Source: an uncultured Oscillospiraceae bacterium
GTDB taxonomy: Bacteria > Bacillota > Clostridia > Oscillospirales > Oscillospiraceae
Direction of reading: 5' to 3'
Assembly (NCBI GenBank): GCA_934589145.1
Contig: CAKTNW010000001.1
Coordinates: 100,048-164,047 of the forward strand
DNA: 64,000 bases
The translations under genes were made by a program, and so were the position numbers. Shown one piece after another: positions 35,592 to 45,544 of the stretch; position 1 is the stretch's first letter; each line of letters starts with the position of its first letter. A model generated the notes under the pieces. The model saw only the letters and a list, made by a program, of their open reading frames with translations, searched no databases and had not been told where the DNA came from.

Positions 35592-35711
35592 GGTATTTCG
35601 TTCCCGTCAACCCCGCCGCAATAGTATGCTAAGCGGGAGAATTTCAGTGCATCCCGTAAATCGCTATGTCCCACCCGAAAAACGTTGGGATTAAGCCATT
35701 TTTATTACTTA

Positions 35712-35740
35712 ATTATACTACATATGGATAAAAAGCGCAA
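35712..35740 (-). promoter_or_regulatory. Sigma-A promoter of the polysaccharide operon
   Basis: Minus-strand TTGCGC (35735-35740), 17-base spacer, consensus TATAAT (35712-35717). Transcription would start near 35705 and run about 110 bases before the first start codon. Confidence 0.82.
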
Positions 35741-35755
35741 TGCCTAACATAGGTG

Positions 35756-35795
35756 AAAAAGCGGAGTGGTTCGTCTATGAATCATCCCGCTTTTC
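35756..35795. terminator. Hairpin between divergent operons, related to that at 5.45 kb
   Basis: aaaagcgg and cccgctttt form the stem with T-rich ends on both strands. Read on the minus strand it shares gggatgattc and most of the loop with 5440-5475. Confidence 0.65.
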
Positions 35796-35819
35796 TTCAT
35801 TCAGCAGGTTATTTTCCGG

Positions 35820-35848
35820 TTGCACATCCTCAATTCATATGATACAAT
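35820..35848 (+). promoter_or_regulatory. Sigma-A promoter of the BRO-RhuM-recombinase operon
   Basis: TTGCAC (35820-35825), 17-base spacer, TACAAT (35843-35848), about 85 bases before the BRO start codon. Confidence 0.75.
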
Positions 35849-35931
35849 GTTATTCAATAAGGCGAACGCGTAATTCGTTATAAGTGGTAACACAACGAAG
35901 ACGGTGGCTTACTCAGAATGGAGGGTATCAG

Positions 35932-36843
35932 ATGAAAGAACCGGAGAACAGCGCGATCCAGCTTTTTGAGGATCAGAAAATCCGCGTGGCGTGGGATGCG
36001 GAACGGGAGGAATGGTACTTCTCCATCGTGGATGTGGTTGCAGTCCTGACCGACCAGCCGGATTATGACCATGCCAGAAACTACTGGAAGGTGCTGAAAA
36101 ACCGTCTGGCAAAAGAGGGCAGTCAGTTGGTTACGGCTTGTAACCAACTGAAAATGCGCTCTCCGAAGGACGGAAAGAATTATGCGACCGACGTTGCCGA
36201 CACGGAGCAGCTCCTGCGCGTCATCCAGTCCATTCCCTCCAAGAAGGCCGAACCCTTCAAGGCATGGCTGGCGATGGTTGGCCGGGAGCGAATCGAGGAA
36301 ACCATTGACCCGGAGCAGGCTATCGACCGCGCGCTGGAGACATATCTGAAAAAGGGCTACTCCGAGGAGTGGGTACATCAGCGGCTGTTGTCCATCCGCA
36401 TCCGCAACGAGCTGACAGACGAGTGGCACAAGCGCGGCGTGCAGAAAGGCAAGGAATACGCCATCCTCACGGACGAGATCACCCGCGCGTGGTCGGGCAT
36501 GAGCACGCGGCAGTACAAGGCTTTCAAGGGCTTGAAGAAGGAAAACCTCCGGGACAACATGAGCAATCTAGAGCTGGTGCTGACCATGCTGGCCGAGGCA
36601 TCCACCACCGATATTGCAAAAGCCGAACAGCCGCAGGGTTTTGACGAAAACCAGCAGGTCGCCCGCCGAGGCGGTAATGTGGCAGGCGTTGCCCGCAAGG
36701 CGCTGGAAGCCGAGACCGGCAAGCCGGTCGTCACCTCGCAGAACGCCGAGAGTTTCTGTCAGCTTGTTACGGACATCGTGACCGACGCGGCACAGCTTCC
36801 GGAGCGGACGGAGAATACAGGGGAGAATGCAAATGGGAAATGA
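35932..36843 (+). CDS. BRO-N domain protein (DinD/antirepressor-like)
   Basis: 303 residues from the ATG at 35932 behind GGAGGG. The N-terminal BRO-N domain covers about residues 10-110 (IRVAWDAEREEWYFSIVDVV, then DQPDYDHARNYWKVLKNRL). The rest resembles DNA-damage-inducible DinD-type proteins (LSIRIRNELTDEWHKRGV, EITRAWSGMSTRQYK). Phage antirepressors have the same N-terminal domain. It is first in the operon that ends with the recombinase, so it may link DNA damage to element excision; that is inference. Confidence 0.82.
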   Translation: MKEPENSAIQLFEDQKIRVAWDAEREEWYFSIVDVVAVLTDQPDYDHARNYWKVLKNRLAKEGSQLVTACNQLKMRSPKDGKNYATDVADTEQLLRVIQSIPSKKAEPFKAWLAMVGRERIEETIDPEQAIDRALETYLKKGYSEEWVHQRLLSIRIRNELTDEWHKRGVQKGKEYAILTDEITRAWSGMSTRQYKAFKGLKKENLRDNMSNLELVLTMLAEASTTDIAKAEQPQGFDENQQVARRGGNVAGVARKALEAETGKPVVTSQNAESFCQLVTDIVTDAAQLPERTENTGENANGK

Positions 36844-37858
36844 AATCGCAGGCCGCGGCGAAGTGCTGCTGTACAGCGACGAGAGCGGCAAGGAATACAT
36901 CAGCGTCGTATTCAAGGACGAAACTTTCTGGCTGACACAGAAGGCAATGGCGGAGTTGTTCGCCGTGAATGTTCCGGCTGTGTCAAAGCACTTGCAGAAC
37001 ATTTATGAGGAAGGCGAGCTGAAACGTAGTTCAACTGTTTCCAAAATGGAAACAGTTCAGCAGGAGGGCGAGCGGCAGGTTAAGCGAACCGTAGACCATT
37101 ACAACCTCGATGCCATCATCGCGGTCGGCTACCGGGTGAACTCCAAGAAGGCCACCCGCTTCCGCCAGTGGGCGACGCGGACACTGAAAGAGTACATTCA
37201 GAAGGGCTTCGTCCTCAACGATGACCTGATGAAAAACGGCCGCCCATTCGGCAAGGATTACTTCGACGAACTGCTGGAACGCATCCGCGAGATTCGCGCC
37301 AGTGAGCGCCGGGCGTACCAGAAAATTGCGGATGTGTTTGAGCAGTGCAGCTATGACTACGACAAAAACAGCGAGACCACGAAGGCCTTCTACGCCTTCG
37401 TGCAGAACAAGCTCCACTATGCCGTCACGGGCAAGACTACCGCCGAGCTAATCTCGGAGCGGGCGACGCTGGACAGCCTCACCATGGGCCTGACCACATG
37501 GAAGGGTGCGCCGGATGGGAAAATCCTCAAAAGCGACACGCTGGTAGCGAAAAACTACCTGAACGAAAAAGAACTGTCTCGCCTGAACCGGCTGGTGACC
37601 ATGTTCATTGACTACGCCGAACTGATGGCGGAGGACGAGCAGTTGATGTCCATGCAGGACTGGCTGGACGAAACCGACCGCTTCCTCGAAAACAACCGCC
37701 GCAGGGTGCTGGACGGCAAAGGCCACATCTCGCGGGAAGCGGCAGCTCAAAAGGTCGGCGCGGTCTACGACGAGTTCCGCAAGAAGCAGGACGCGGCATA
37801 CATCTCCGACTTCGACCGGGAGATGGCAAAATACTTAAAAGGCGGTGAGCCGACATGA
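36833..37858 (+). CDS. RhuM family protein
   Basis: 341 residues from the ATG at 36833, seven bases after AGGGGAG and overlapping the BRO gene. RhuM features: VVFKDETFWLTQKAMAELF, VPAVSKHLQNIYEEGEL, VDHYNLDAIIAVGYRVNSKK, and FRQWATRTLKEYI, with a Fic-like tail region. RhuM was named from a Salmonella island; biochemical function is poorly known. Its stop overlaps the recombinase start as ATGA, so the three genes are made together. Confidence 0.88.
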   Translation: MGNEIAGRGEVLLYSDESGKEYISVVFKDETFWLTQKAMAELFAVNVPAVSKHLQNIYEEGELKRSSTVSKMETVQQEGERQVKRTVDHYNLDAIIAVGYRVNSKKATRFRQWATRTLKEYIQKGFVLNDDLMKNGRPFGKDYFDELLERIREIRASERRAYQKIADVFEQCSYDYDKNSETTKAFYAFVQNKLHYAVTGKTTAELISERATLDSLTMGLTTWKGAPDGKILKSDTLVAKNYLNEKELSRLNRLVTMFIDYAELMAEDEQLMSMQDWLDETDRFLENNRRRVLDGKGHISREAAAQKVGAVYDEFRKKQDAAYISDFDREMAKYLKGGEPT

Positions 37859-40017
37859 TTGAACGCTTTGACATCGCGGGCTATGCCCGCATTTCTGTGG
37901 ATGATGAGCAGGATCAGAAGAACATCTCGATTGAAAACCAGAAGGCCATCATTGAGGACTATGTAAAGACTCATTTCCCCGGCAGCACGCTGACGTTTTT
38001 TGAAGACCGCGACCGCTCCGGCTACACGTTCGAGCAGCGCGAGGGGTATCAGGAGATGCGCCGGGGGCTGATGCAGCACAAGTATGACATCCTCATCATC
38101 AAGGACTTTTCCCGTTTCTCCCGCCGCAACAGCCGCGGTCTTGTGGAACTGGAAGACCTGCGCGATGCAGGCGTCCGGATCGTCTCCATCGGCGACGGGG
38201 TGGACTTCCCCAACGACAACGACTGGCTGAAAATCCAGTTCCAGTTTCTTGTGAACGAGATGCCCGTCACGGACACCTCCCGCAAGGTGCGCAACGTTAT
38301 CAAGCGGCGGCAGAACGACGGCGAGTGGATCTGCGCCGCGCCCTACGGCTATCTTGTGACCGAGGACAAGCAGTTCGAGATCATCCCCACGGAGGCCGAG
38401 ACCGTCCGCAAGATTTTTGACCTCTACTGCAACGCCGGGTGGGGGTATAAGAAAATCGCCAACTATCTCACCGATCAGGGTGTTCCCACGCCGCGCATGT
38501 CCGAGCGGATGCGCAAGGAAGCGGCAGGCAAGAAGACGAAGCGGGAGGCCAAGAACGCATGGGCCATCGCCACGGTGCAGGGCATTCTGGACAACGATTT
38601 CTATATCGGCACGCTGCGGCAGGGCAAGTACACCCGCGCCAAAATCAACGGCAAGGAGATCAAGCGCAACGATGACGAGCACATCGTCATCGAAAACCAC
38701 CATCAGGCCATCATCGACTACCGCACCTTCGCCATCACCAGTGCGCTGCGGGAAAAGCGCAGCCGCAGCAACTACCGCGGCGTCAAGATCAATGACAACG
38801 TGTATTCCGGCTTTTTGCAGTGCGGCGACTGCGGCAGTCCGCTGTTCGCCATGAGCCGCAGCGACCTGGCCCCCGCCTACACCTGCGGCACGTATCACCG
38901 CCGCGGACTCAAGGGCTGCACCAGCCACCACATCCGCGTTGACCGGCTGGACGAGCTGCTGAAAAGCTATGTGCGCAAGCTGGCGGACAGCTCTGCCGCC
39001 ATGCTGGCGCAGCTCAACGAAGAGCTGAGACGGGAGACCGAGCAGGTCGCAGAAACGGAGCAGTCCGCCGACAATCTGGCGGCGGTGCTGGCCGACCTCA
39101 CCGAGGAGCTGAAGGTCACAAAGCGCCAGCGCATCCGGGAGATCATGAAAAAGCCGGAGCAGGAAGCCTCCATCGAGGCACTGTACGACGAGATGGAAGC
39201 CGACCTGCAGAAGAAGATCGACGGCATCAACCACCAGATCGACCTGCTGTCCGATAAGCGCAACACGATCATTCAGGTCAACCGCGTGGCCAAAACCGCC
39301 ATCGACGTGTTCCATGATATTCTGGAAAAGGATAAGCTGGAACGGAATGACCTGGAACTGCTGATCGACAAGATCCTCGTCTTTGAGGATCATCTGGAAA
39401 TTAAGCTCAAAGCCGACATCGACACGCTGCTGCGCTGCGGGACCCTCCCCGCGGAAACGGAGGATGCCGCAAATTTTAAGCAAGGCACGGAAAATATCGA
39501 ACATGTGCTGATCCAGTCCTCAAAAGGCCGCGAGGACAAGGTTTTCCGTGTCAATGTCATCAGCAACGGCGACCCGTTGGAGATTTATACGACCAAGGAT
39601 GGCGAGGTCATTTTCAAAAAGTATTCCCTGCTAGGTGGGCTGGAGGACTTTGCCGCCCAGTTCTGCGATACTCTCAGCCGCAGCACGGAGTTCACTGCCG
39701 CCGTCACCGACCGTGACGCCATCATCGCCGTGGCAGGCGTGGGCAAGCGTGAGCTGCTGGGCAAGACCATCTCCCAACCCCTGGAGCAGATCATGGAGGA
39801 TCGCCAGATCTGGCTGTGGGACAGCGGCGACGAGGCCGTGCCCGCCTGCGAGGGCCTCAGCGGCTTTACCGCCGCGGTGGCCGCCCCTATCCTGTGCGAG
39901 GGCGACGTGCTGGGCCTGGTACTGTTCCTCTCCGCTGACCAGCAGGCCGCCGGAGAGACGGAGTACAAGCTGGCCCAGACCGTGGCGGCGTTCCTGGGGA
40001 AGAATATGGAGAACTGA
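37855..40017 (+). CDS. Large serine recombinase fused in frame to the SpoVT C-terminal half
   Basis: 720 residues. Residues 1-571 are the element recombinase: catalytic Ser14 in YARISVDD, the resolvase-type FEDRDRSGYTFEQREG and IIKDFSRFSRRN, a Recombinase domain, then a zinc ribbon (CGDCGSPLF, later YTCGTYHRRGLKGC) and a long coiled coil (about 385-470). From residue 572, inside the attR core, the sequence is SpoVT (GDPLEIYTTKDGEVIF onward). In the excised circle the gene would instead end with the 30-residue tail now at 2510-2602, giving about 601 residues. Whether the fused tail affects activity is unknown. It overlaps rhuM by four bases. Confidence 0.9.
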   Translation: MIERFDIAGYARISVDDEQDQKNISIENQKAIIEDYVKTHFPGSTLTFFEDRDRSGYTFEQREGYQEMRRGLMQHKYDILIIKDFSRFSRRNSRGLVELEDLRDAGVRIVSIGDGVDFPNDNDWLKIQFQFLVNEMPVTDTSRKVRNVIKRRQNDGEWICAAPYGYLVTEDKQFEIIPTEAETVRKIFDLYCNAGWGYKKIANYLTDQGVPTPRMSERMRKEAAGKKTKREAKNAWAIATVQGILDNDFYIGTLRQGKYTRAKINGKEIKRNDDEHIVIENHHQAIIDYRTFAITSALREKRSRSNYRGVKINDNVYSGFLQCGDCGSPLFAMSRSDLAPAYTCGTYHRRGLKGCTSHHIRVDRLDELLKSYVRKLADSSAAMLAQLNEELRRETEQVAETEQSADNLAAVLADLTEELKVTKRQRIREIMKKPEQEASIEALYDEMEADLQKKIDGINHQIDLLSDKRNTIIQVNRVAKTAIDVFHDILEKDKLERNDLELLIDKILVFEDHLEIKLKADIDTLLRCGTLPAETEDAANFKQGTENIEHVLIQSSKGREDKVFRVNVISNGDPLEIYTTKDGEVIFKKYSLLGGLEDFAAQFCDTLSRSTEFTAAVTDRDAIIAVAGVGKRELLGKTISQPLEQIMEDRQIWLWDSGDEAVPACEGLSGFTAAVAAPILCEGDVLGLVLFLSADQQAAGETEYKLAQTVAAFLGKNMEN
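39548..39561 (+). other. Left symmetric arm of attP
   Basis: gtgtcaatgtcatc matches the reverse complement of gatgacattgtcac at 2524-2537 in 13 of 14 positions. In the circular form these arms would flank the core 20 bases apart, with central dinucleotide GA (39571-39572). Confidence 0.75.
39568..39578 (+). other. attR core, 11-bp direct repeat
   Basis: ggcgacccgtt, identical to 2510-2520 and in the same spoVT reading frame. Confidence 0.88.
39568..40017 (+). pseudogene. spoVT: spoVT 3' part (rest of DNA-binding domain and sensor domain)
   Basis: 149 codons that continue codon 30 of the 5' part. They encode the last strands of the AbrB fold (GDPLEIYTTKDGEVIFKKYS) and the GAF-like sensor domain (FTAAVTDRDAIIAVAGVGKR, FTAAVAAPILCEGDVLGLVL). 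The stretch has no ribosome site of its own at the junction and is now the tail of the recombinase frame. The TGA at 40015 is the natural spoVT stop. Confidence 0.88.
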
Positions 40018-40050
40018 ACTGGCGCAAAATCTTTGATTTTGCTGCCAACT
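40018..40050 (+). repeat. Gene-end stem-loop repeat, copy 1
   Basis: Directly after the spoVT stop: aactggc, then gcaaaatc / gattttgc pairing around ttt, then tgccaactg. Related copies follow asnS, the M23 peptidase gene and gpmI. Confidence 0.65.
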
Positions 40051-40110
40051 GTGGTAATGCACCTGCAAACCGGCGGGCCGTCGAGGACGCCGGCCCCTAC
40101 ACAGCAAACG

Positions 40111-40151
40111 AAAAAGGGAACCGTATCGCTATGCGATACGGTTCTCTTTTT
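40111..40151. terminator. Bidirectional terminator between spoVT and hom
   Basis: aaaagggaaccgtatcgc and gcgatacggttctctttt form a long stem with A and T tails on both sides, between convergent genes. Confidence 0.92.
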
Positions 40152-40166
40152 GTGAAAAATATTTCC

Positions 40167-41306
40167 TTACCGGATACCGGCGATGAAGCAGGCGGGGTCG
40201 GCGGCAAGCTGCTTCCTGGCCCAGGCCAGCATCTCGTAGGTATTCACCGCGCCGGTCACCACGCCGTCGTCCCAGGTGTCGGCGGTGTGCGCCTTCAGCC
40301 ACGCGTCGGGCGTGCTGGTGCGGACGTAGTAGGGATGGGCCTCGCCGCTGCCGTCCAGCGCCGTGGGCACGGCCCGCTGGGTATAGAACCCCAGACGGCC
40401 CTCCTGAATGGACAGGCAGTCCTGCATCACGTTGGCGGCGGTGGGCATCTGGCCCGCGCCCTGACCGTAGAAGCTCTGACGGCCGATCTGCTCGCCCTCA
40501 TAGGTGATCAGGTTGAAGTTGGCGGGCACGGCGGCTTCCAGCGCGCTGGCGTCCGCCAGCGTGGGCTCGATATAGGCGCACACGCCGCCCTCCGCCTGTG
40601 AAGCCTCCGCCAGCAGCTTGCAGGCGAAGCCCCGGCTCTGGAAGGTCTTGATGTCCCCGTCGGTGACGGTGCGGATGCCGAACATGGGGATGTCCTCCTC
40701 CCGCAGCAGGGCGTCAAAGGCGATGTTGGCGGAGATCACCAGCTTGCGGCGGATGTCGTCGCCGTCGATGTCGGCGCTGGGATCGGCCTCGGCATAGCCC
40801 AGCTCCTGGGCCTGCTTGAGAATGGCGGGGAAGGAGACGGGGGCTTTGTGCATGGCGTCCATGATGAAGTTGCTGGTGCCGTTCATGATGCCGCCCACAC
40901 GGCAGATGGTGTCCAGCTTCTTGCACCGGGCCAGATTCACCAGCCAGGGGATGCCGCCGCCCACCGCCGCCGTACACAGCAGCGCCTTGCCCTGTGCTTT
41001 GGCCAGGTCGGTCAGCTCCTGATAGTAGGCGGCGATCAGCGCCTTGTTGGCGGTGACCACATGCTTGCCCGCCTTCAGCGCAGCGGTGACGTACTCATAG
41101 GCGGGGTGCAGGCCGCCCATCACCTCTGCCACGATGTCGATGCTCTCGTCGTGGAGAATATCCTCAAAATCATGGGTGGCGATGTCGGCGATCTGGGGCT
41201 TTTCCGAGCGGACGAGGACACGGCGGACGTGAAGATCCTCCCGGCCGCGGCACCACTCGTATACGCCACTGCCCACCACGCCGAAGCCCAGCAATGCAAT
41301 ATTCAT
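40167..41306 (-). CDS. hom: Homoserine dehydrogenase
   Basis: 379 residues. The NAD(P) loop is NIALLGFGVVGSGVYEW at the start. Catalytic-domain motifs are VTANKALIAAY, VGGIMNGTSNFIM and GYAEADPSADIDGDD. The C-terminal ACT domain seen in longer forms (about 430 residues) is absent, so feedback by threonine through that domain is not expected. It reduces aspartate semialdehyde to homoserine, the substrate of the thrB product at the left edge. It has its own promoter. Confidence 0.95.
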   Translation of the reverse strand: MNIALLGFGVVGSGVYEWCRGREDLHVRRVLVRSEKPQIADIATHDFEDILHDESIDIVAEVMGGLHPAYEYVTAALKAGKHVVTANKALIAAYYQELTDLAKAQGKALLCTAAVGGGIPWLVNLARCKKLDTICRVGGIMNGTSNFIMDAMHKAPVSFPAILKQAQELGYAEADPSADIDGDDIRRKLVISANIAFDALLREEDIPMFGIRTVTDGDIKTFQSRGFACKLLAEASQAEGGVCAYIEPTLADASALEAAVPANFNLITYEGEQIGRQSFYGQGAGQMPTAANVMQDCLSIQEGRLGFYTQRAVPTALDGSGEAHPYYVRTSTPDAWLKAHTADTWDDGVVTGAVNTYEMLAWARKQLAADPACFIAGIR

Positions 41307-41338
41307 AATGACCCTCCTTAGTCAGTGAATTTTGTCCT

Positions 41339-41367
41339 ATTGTACACAACTCAAAAGCATTTGTCAA
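41339..41367 (-). promoter_or_regulatory. Sigma-A promoter of hom
   Basis: Minus-strand TTGACA (41362-41367), 17 bases, TACAAT (41339-41344), followed by an aaggaggg ribosome site before the ATG. Confidence 0.88.
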
Positions 41368-41371
41368 CGAT

Positions 41372-41406
41372 AAAAGCACGCGATACAGCCGTATCGCGTG
41401 CTTTTA
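41372..41406 (-). terminator. Terminator after trxA
   Basis: aaaagcacgcgatac / gtatcgcgtgctttt with a four-base loop, just after the trxA stop and upstream of the hom promoter. Confidence 0.9.
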
Positions 41407-41412
41407 TAACGC

Positions 41413-41712
41413 TTATTTCAGCAGCTCCAGCAGCGCTTCCTTGGACGTTACGCCCACGGATTTTTTCAGTCCCTTGCCATCCCGGAAGGAGATGACCGTG
41501 GGGATGCTGCTGACCTGGAAGGCCATGGCCAACTGGGGATTTTCGTCCACGTCCACCTTGACCACCTTCACCTGCCGGGAGAGCTCCTCCAGCACCGGGG
41601 CCAGCATCTGGCAGGGGCCGCACCATGTGGCCCAGAAGTCCACCAGCACCGGCTCCGTGCTGTCCAGCACCAGTTCCTTGAAATTGTCCTCGTTTGCATG
41701 AAACAGAGCCAT
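41413..41712 (-). CDS. trxA: Thioredoxin
   Basis: 99 residues with the active site WCGPC (cysteines 31 and 34) in VDFWATWCGPCQMLAPVLEE and the cis-proline region SSIPTVISF near residue 70. Length is slightly below the common 105. It is a general disulfide reductant. A TATAAT-like -10 lies at 41746-41751 on the minus strand, so it is probably transcribed on its own, ending at the terminator at 41372. Confidence 0.95.
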   Translation of the reverse strand: MALFHANEDNFKELVLDSTEPVLVDFWATWCGPCQMLAPVLEELSRQVKVVKVDVDENPQLAMAFQVSSIPTVISFRDGKGLKKSVGVTSKEALLELLK

Positions 41713-41814
41713 TACAATGCTCCTTTCCTTTGTAGAGATGGGGTTATTATACCCCGAAAAGCTTCAAAAGCCTCGCAGAGTTCGCGGCGCGGACGCCGCG
41801 AAAAAATCAAATCA

Positions 41815-41843
41815 TTTTTCTGACGACATGTGCGTCAGAAAAA
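41815..41843. repeat. Perfect 11-bp stem-loop, member of a second intergenic family
   Basis: tttttctgacg and cgtcagaaaaa enclose a seven-base loop. A related hairpin with the same aatcatttttc flank lies at 59952-59980. Confidence 0.65.
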
Positions 41844-41876
41844 TTCTCCTCGGCCGCCAGTGTGTCCGAAGGACGC

Positions 41877-41930
41877 GCGCAGTCGGCCGCAAACCTTTTT
41901 GGCAATGAAATCGTTAGATTTCATGCCAGT
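41877..41930 (-). repeat. Gene-end stem-loop repeat, copy 2
   Basis: On the minus strand, just after the asnS stop, taactggc is followed by atgaaatc / gatttcat pairing and tgcc, then aaaaaggtttgcggccgac. The last part recurs after gpmI at 57533-57558. Confidence 0.7.
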
Positions 41931-41934
41931 TACA

Positions 41935-43329
<1,395 letters not shown>

Positions 43330-43370
43330 ATTATTTTCACCTTTTTCTGTGAGATTTTGCAGTATCCGTT

Positions 43371-43399
43371 ATTATATACCATTATGGGGCCTTTTACAA
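43371..43399 (-). promoter_or_regulatory. Sigma-A promoter of asnS
   Basis: Minus-strand TTGTAA (43394-43399), 17 bases, TATAAT (43371-43376). Confidence 0.82.
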
Positions 43400-43457
43400 G
43401 GCTGTATTTGCCGCCATAGCGGGCTTTTTTGCACCGAAAATCCCCCTTTGCGGGGGC

Positions 43458-43486
43458 TTGACAAATCAGCAGAAGTTGTGTATAGT
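43458..43486 (+). promoter_or_regulatory. Sigma-A promoter of the pseudouridine operon
   Basis: TTGACA (43458-43463), 17 bases, TATAGT (43481-43486). A small ccccc/ggggg hairpin lies just upstream. Confidence 0.88.
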
Positions 43487-43530
43487 AAGCACATGATTAA
43501 AAAATGATTTTTGCTTATGGAGGTGAGACT

Positions 43531-44622
43531 GTGACCCAGCGGGAACGACAGATATTGGAGTGGATCCGCCAGGATCCCATGATCTCCCAGCAGGAGCTGG
43601 CGGAAAAGGCGGGCATCACCCGGTCCAGCGCGGCGGTGCATATCTCCAACCTGATGAAAAAGGGCTATATCGCCGGACGGGGCTATCTGCTGCGCACCGA
43701 GCCCTACATCGTGGTGGTGGGCGGCGTGAACATGGACATCGGCGCGGTGTCCCATGCGCCGCTGGTGGAGCGGGACTCCAATCCCGGCAAGGTGACCACC
43801 TCGCTGGGCGGCGTGGGCCGCAACATCGCCCACAACCTGTGCCTGCTGGGCCAGCAGGTGTCCATGGTGACGGTGCTGGGCCAGGACGGCTTTGTCCAGG
43901 ACGTGCGGGATAACGCCGCCGCCATCGGCCTTGACCTGAGCCACAGCGCCGTGATCCCCGGCGGCCACACCGGCACCTACCTGTTCATCGACGACAGCGA
44001 CGGCGACATGGCTCTGGCTGTCAACGATATGGCCATTTACGACCACATCACCCCGGAGTTTCTGCGGCAGCGGCTGGAGTTCATCAACCGGGCCGGTCTG
44101 GTGGTGGTGGAGACCAACGTGCCGGAGGAGTCCCTGCAATGGCTGTGCCAGCACTGCACGGCCCCCATCCTGGCCGATCCCGTGTCCACCATCAAGGCGC
44201 CTCGGCTGAGGCCGGTGCTGGGTAAGCTGACGGCGCTGAAGCCCAACCGCATGGAGGCGGAGCTTCTCAGCGGCGTGAAGATCGAGACCGAGGCGGACGT
44301 GGAGCGGGCGGCGGACGCCCTGCTGGCCACGGGCCTGCAGCAGGTGTATATCTCCATGGGCGGCGACGGCGTGTTTGCCAAGAACGCGGATGGCGAAACG
44401 GCCCGCGTCTCCTGTCCCCATGTGACGGTGGCCAACGCCACCGGCGGCGGCGACGCCATGGCGGCGGCACTGGCGGCCTGCATCACACGGGGCGATCCGC
44501 TGCGTGAGTGCGCACGGCTTGCCATCGGCGCGGGCGCCCTGGCCTGCACCTCTGAGGAGACCATTCATTCCGGCATGAGCTGGGAAAACATCAACTATAT
44601 ACTCAATAAGGAGGAACTTTGA
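43531..44622 (+). CDS. psuK: Pseudouridine kinase with N-terminal winged helix (PfkB family)
   Basis: 363 residues from the GTG at 43531, preceded by GGAGGTGA. Residues 1-50 are a winged helix-turn-helix (TQRERQILEWIRQDPMISQQ, AGITRSSAAVHISNLMKKGY). A PfkB carbohydrate kinase follows, with SLGGVGRNIAHNLCLLG, LKPNRMEAELLSG and the ATP/anion-hole TGGGDAMAAALAA near the end. The next gene, psuG, overlaps functionally and supports pseudouridine as substrate. The HTH fusion suggests the kinase also binds DNA and may control its own operon. Confidence 0.88.
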   Translation: MTQRERQILEWIRQDPMISQQELAEKAGITRSSAAVHISNLMKKGYIAGRGYLLRTEPYIVVVGGVNMDIGAVSHAPLVERDSNPGKVTTSLGGVGRNIAHNLCLLGQQVSMVTVLGQDGFVQDVRDNAAAIGLDLSHSAVIPGGHTGTYLFIDDSDGDMALAVNDMAIYDHITPEFLRQRLEFINRAGLVVVETNVPEESLQWLCQHCTAPILADPVSTIKAPRLRPVLGKLTALKPNRMEAELLSGVKIETEADVERAADALLATGLQQVYISMGGDGVFAKNADGETARVSCPHVTVANATGGGDAMAAALAACITRGDPLRECARLAIGAGALACTSEETIHSGMSWENINYILNKEEL

Positions 44623-44623
44623 T

Positions 44624-45540
<917 letters not shown>

Positions 45541-45544
<4 letters not shown>

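Larger units (their letters stand above)
2510..39567 (+). mobile_element. 37-kb integrative mobilizable element inserted in spoVT
   Basis: Bounded by 11-bp direct repeats inside the two halves of spoVT. It encodes a large serine recombinase at the right end, a MobV relaxase, primase and helicase genes, an excisionase-like protein, a sigma factor, a putative defence pair and a 22-gene polysaccharide operon. No VirB4, VirD4 or other conjugation genes are seen, so transfer would need a helper element. Base composition is uneven: the polysaccharide and defence genes are clearly richer in AT than the recombinase, relaxase and host genes, so the cargo was probably assembled from several sources. 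Confidence 0.92.

Noticed and set aside
37765..39504. 579-codon open frame antisense to the recombinase
   Set aside because: Same shadow pattern; the serine recombinase frame has all catalytic and zinc-ribbon motifs.
2510..39567. Self-transmissible conjugative element
   Set aside because: A relaxase is present, but no coupling protein, VirB4-like ATPase or mating-channel genes are seen, so it is called mobilizable.
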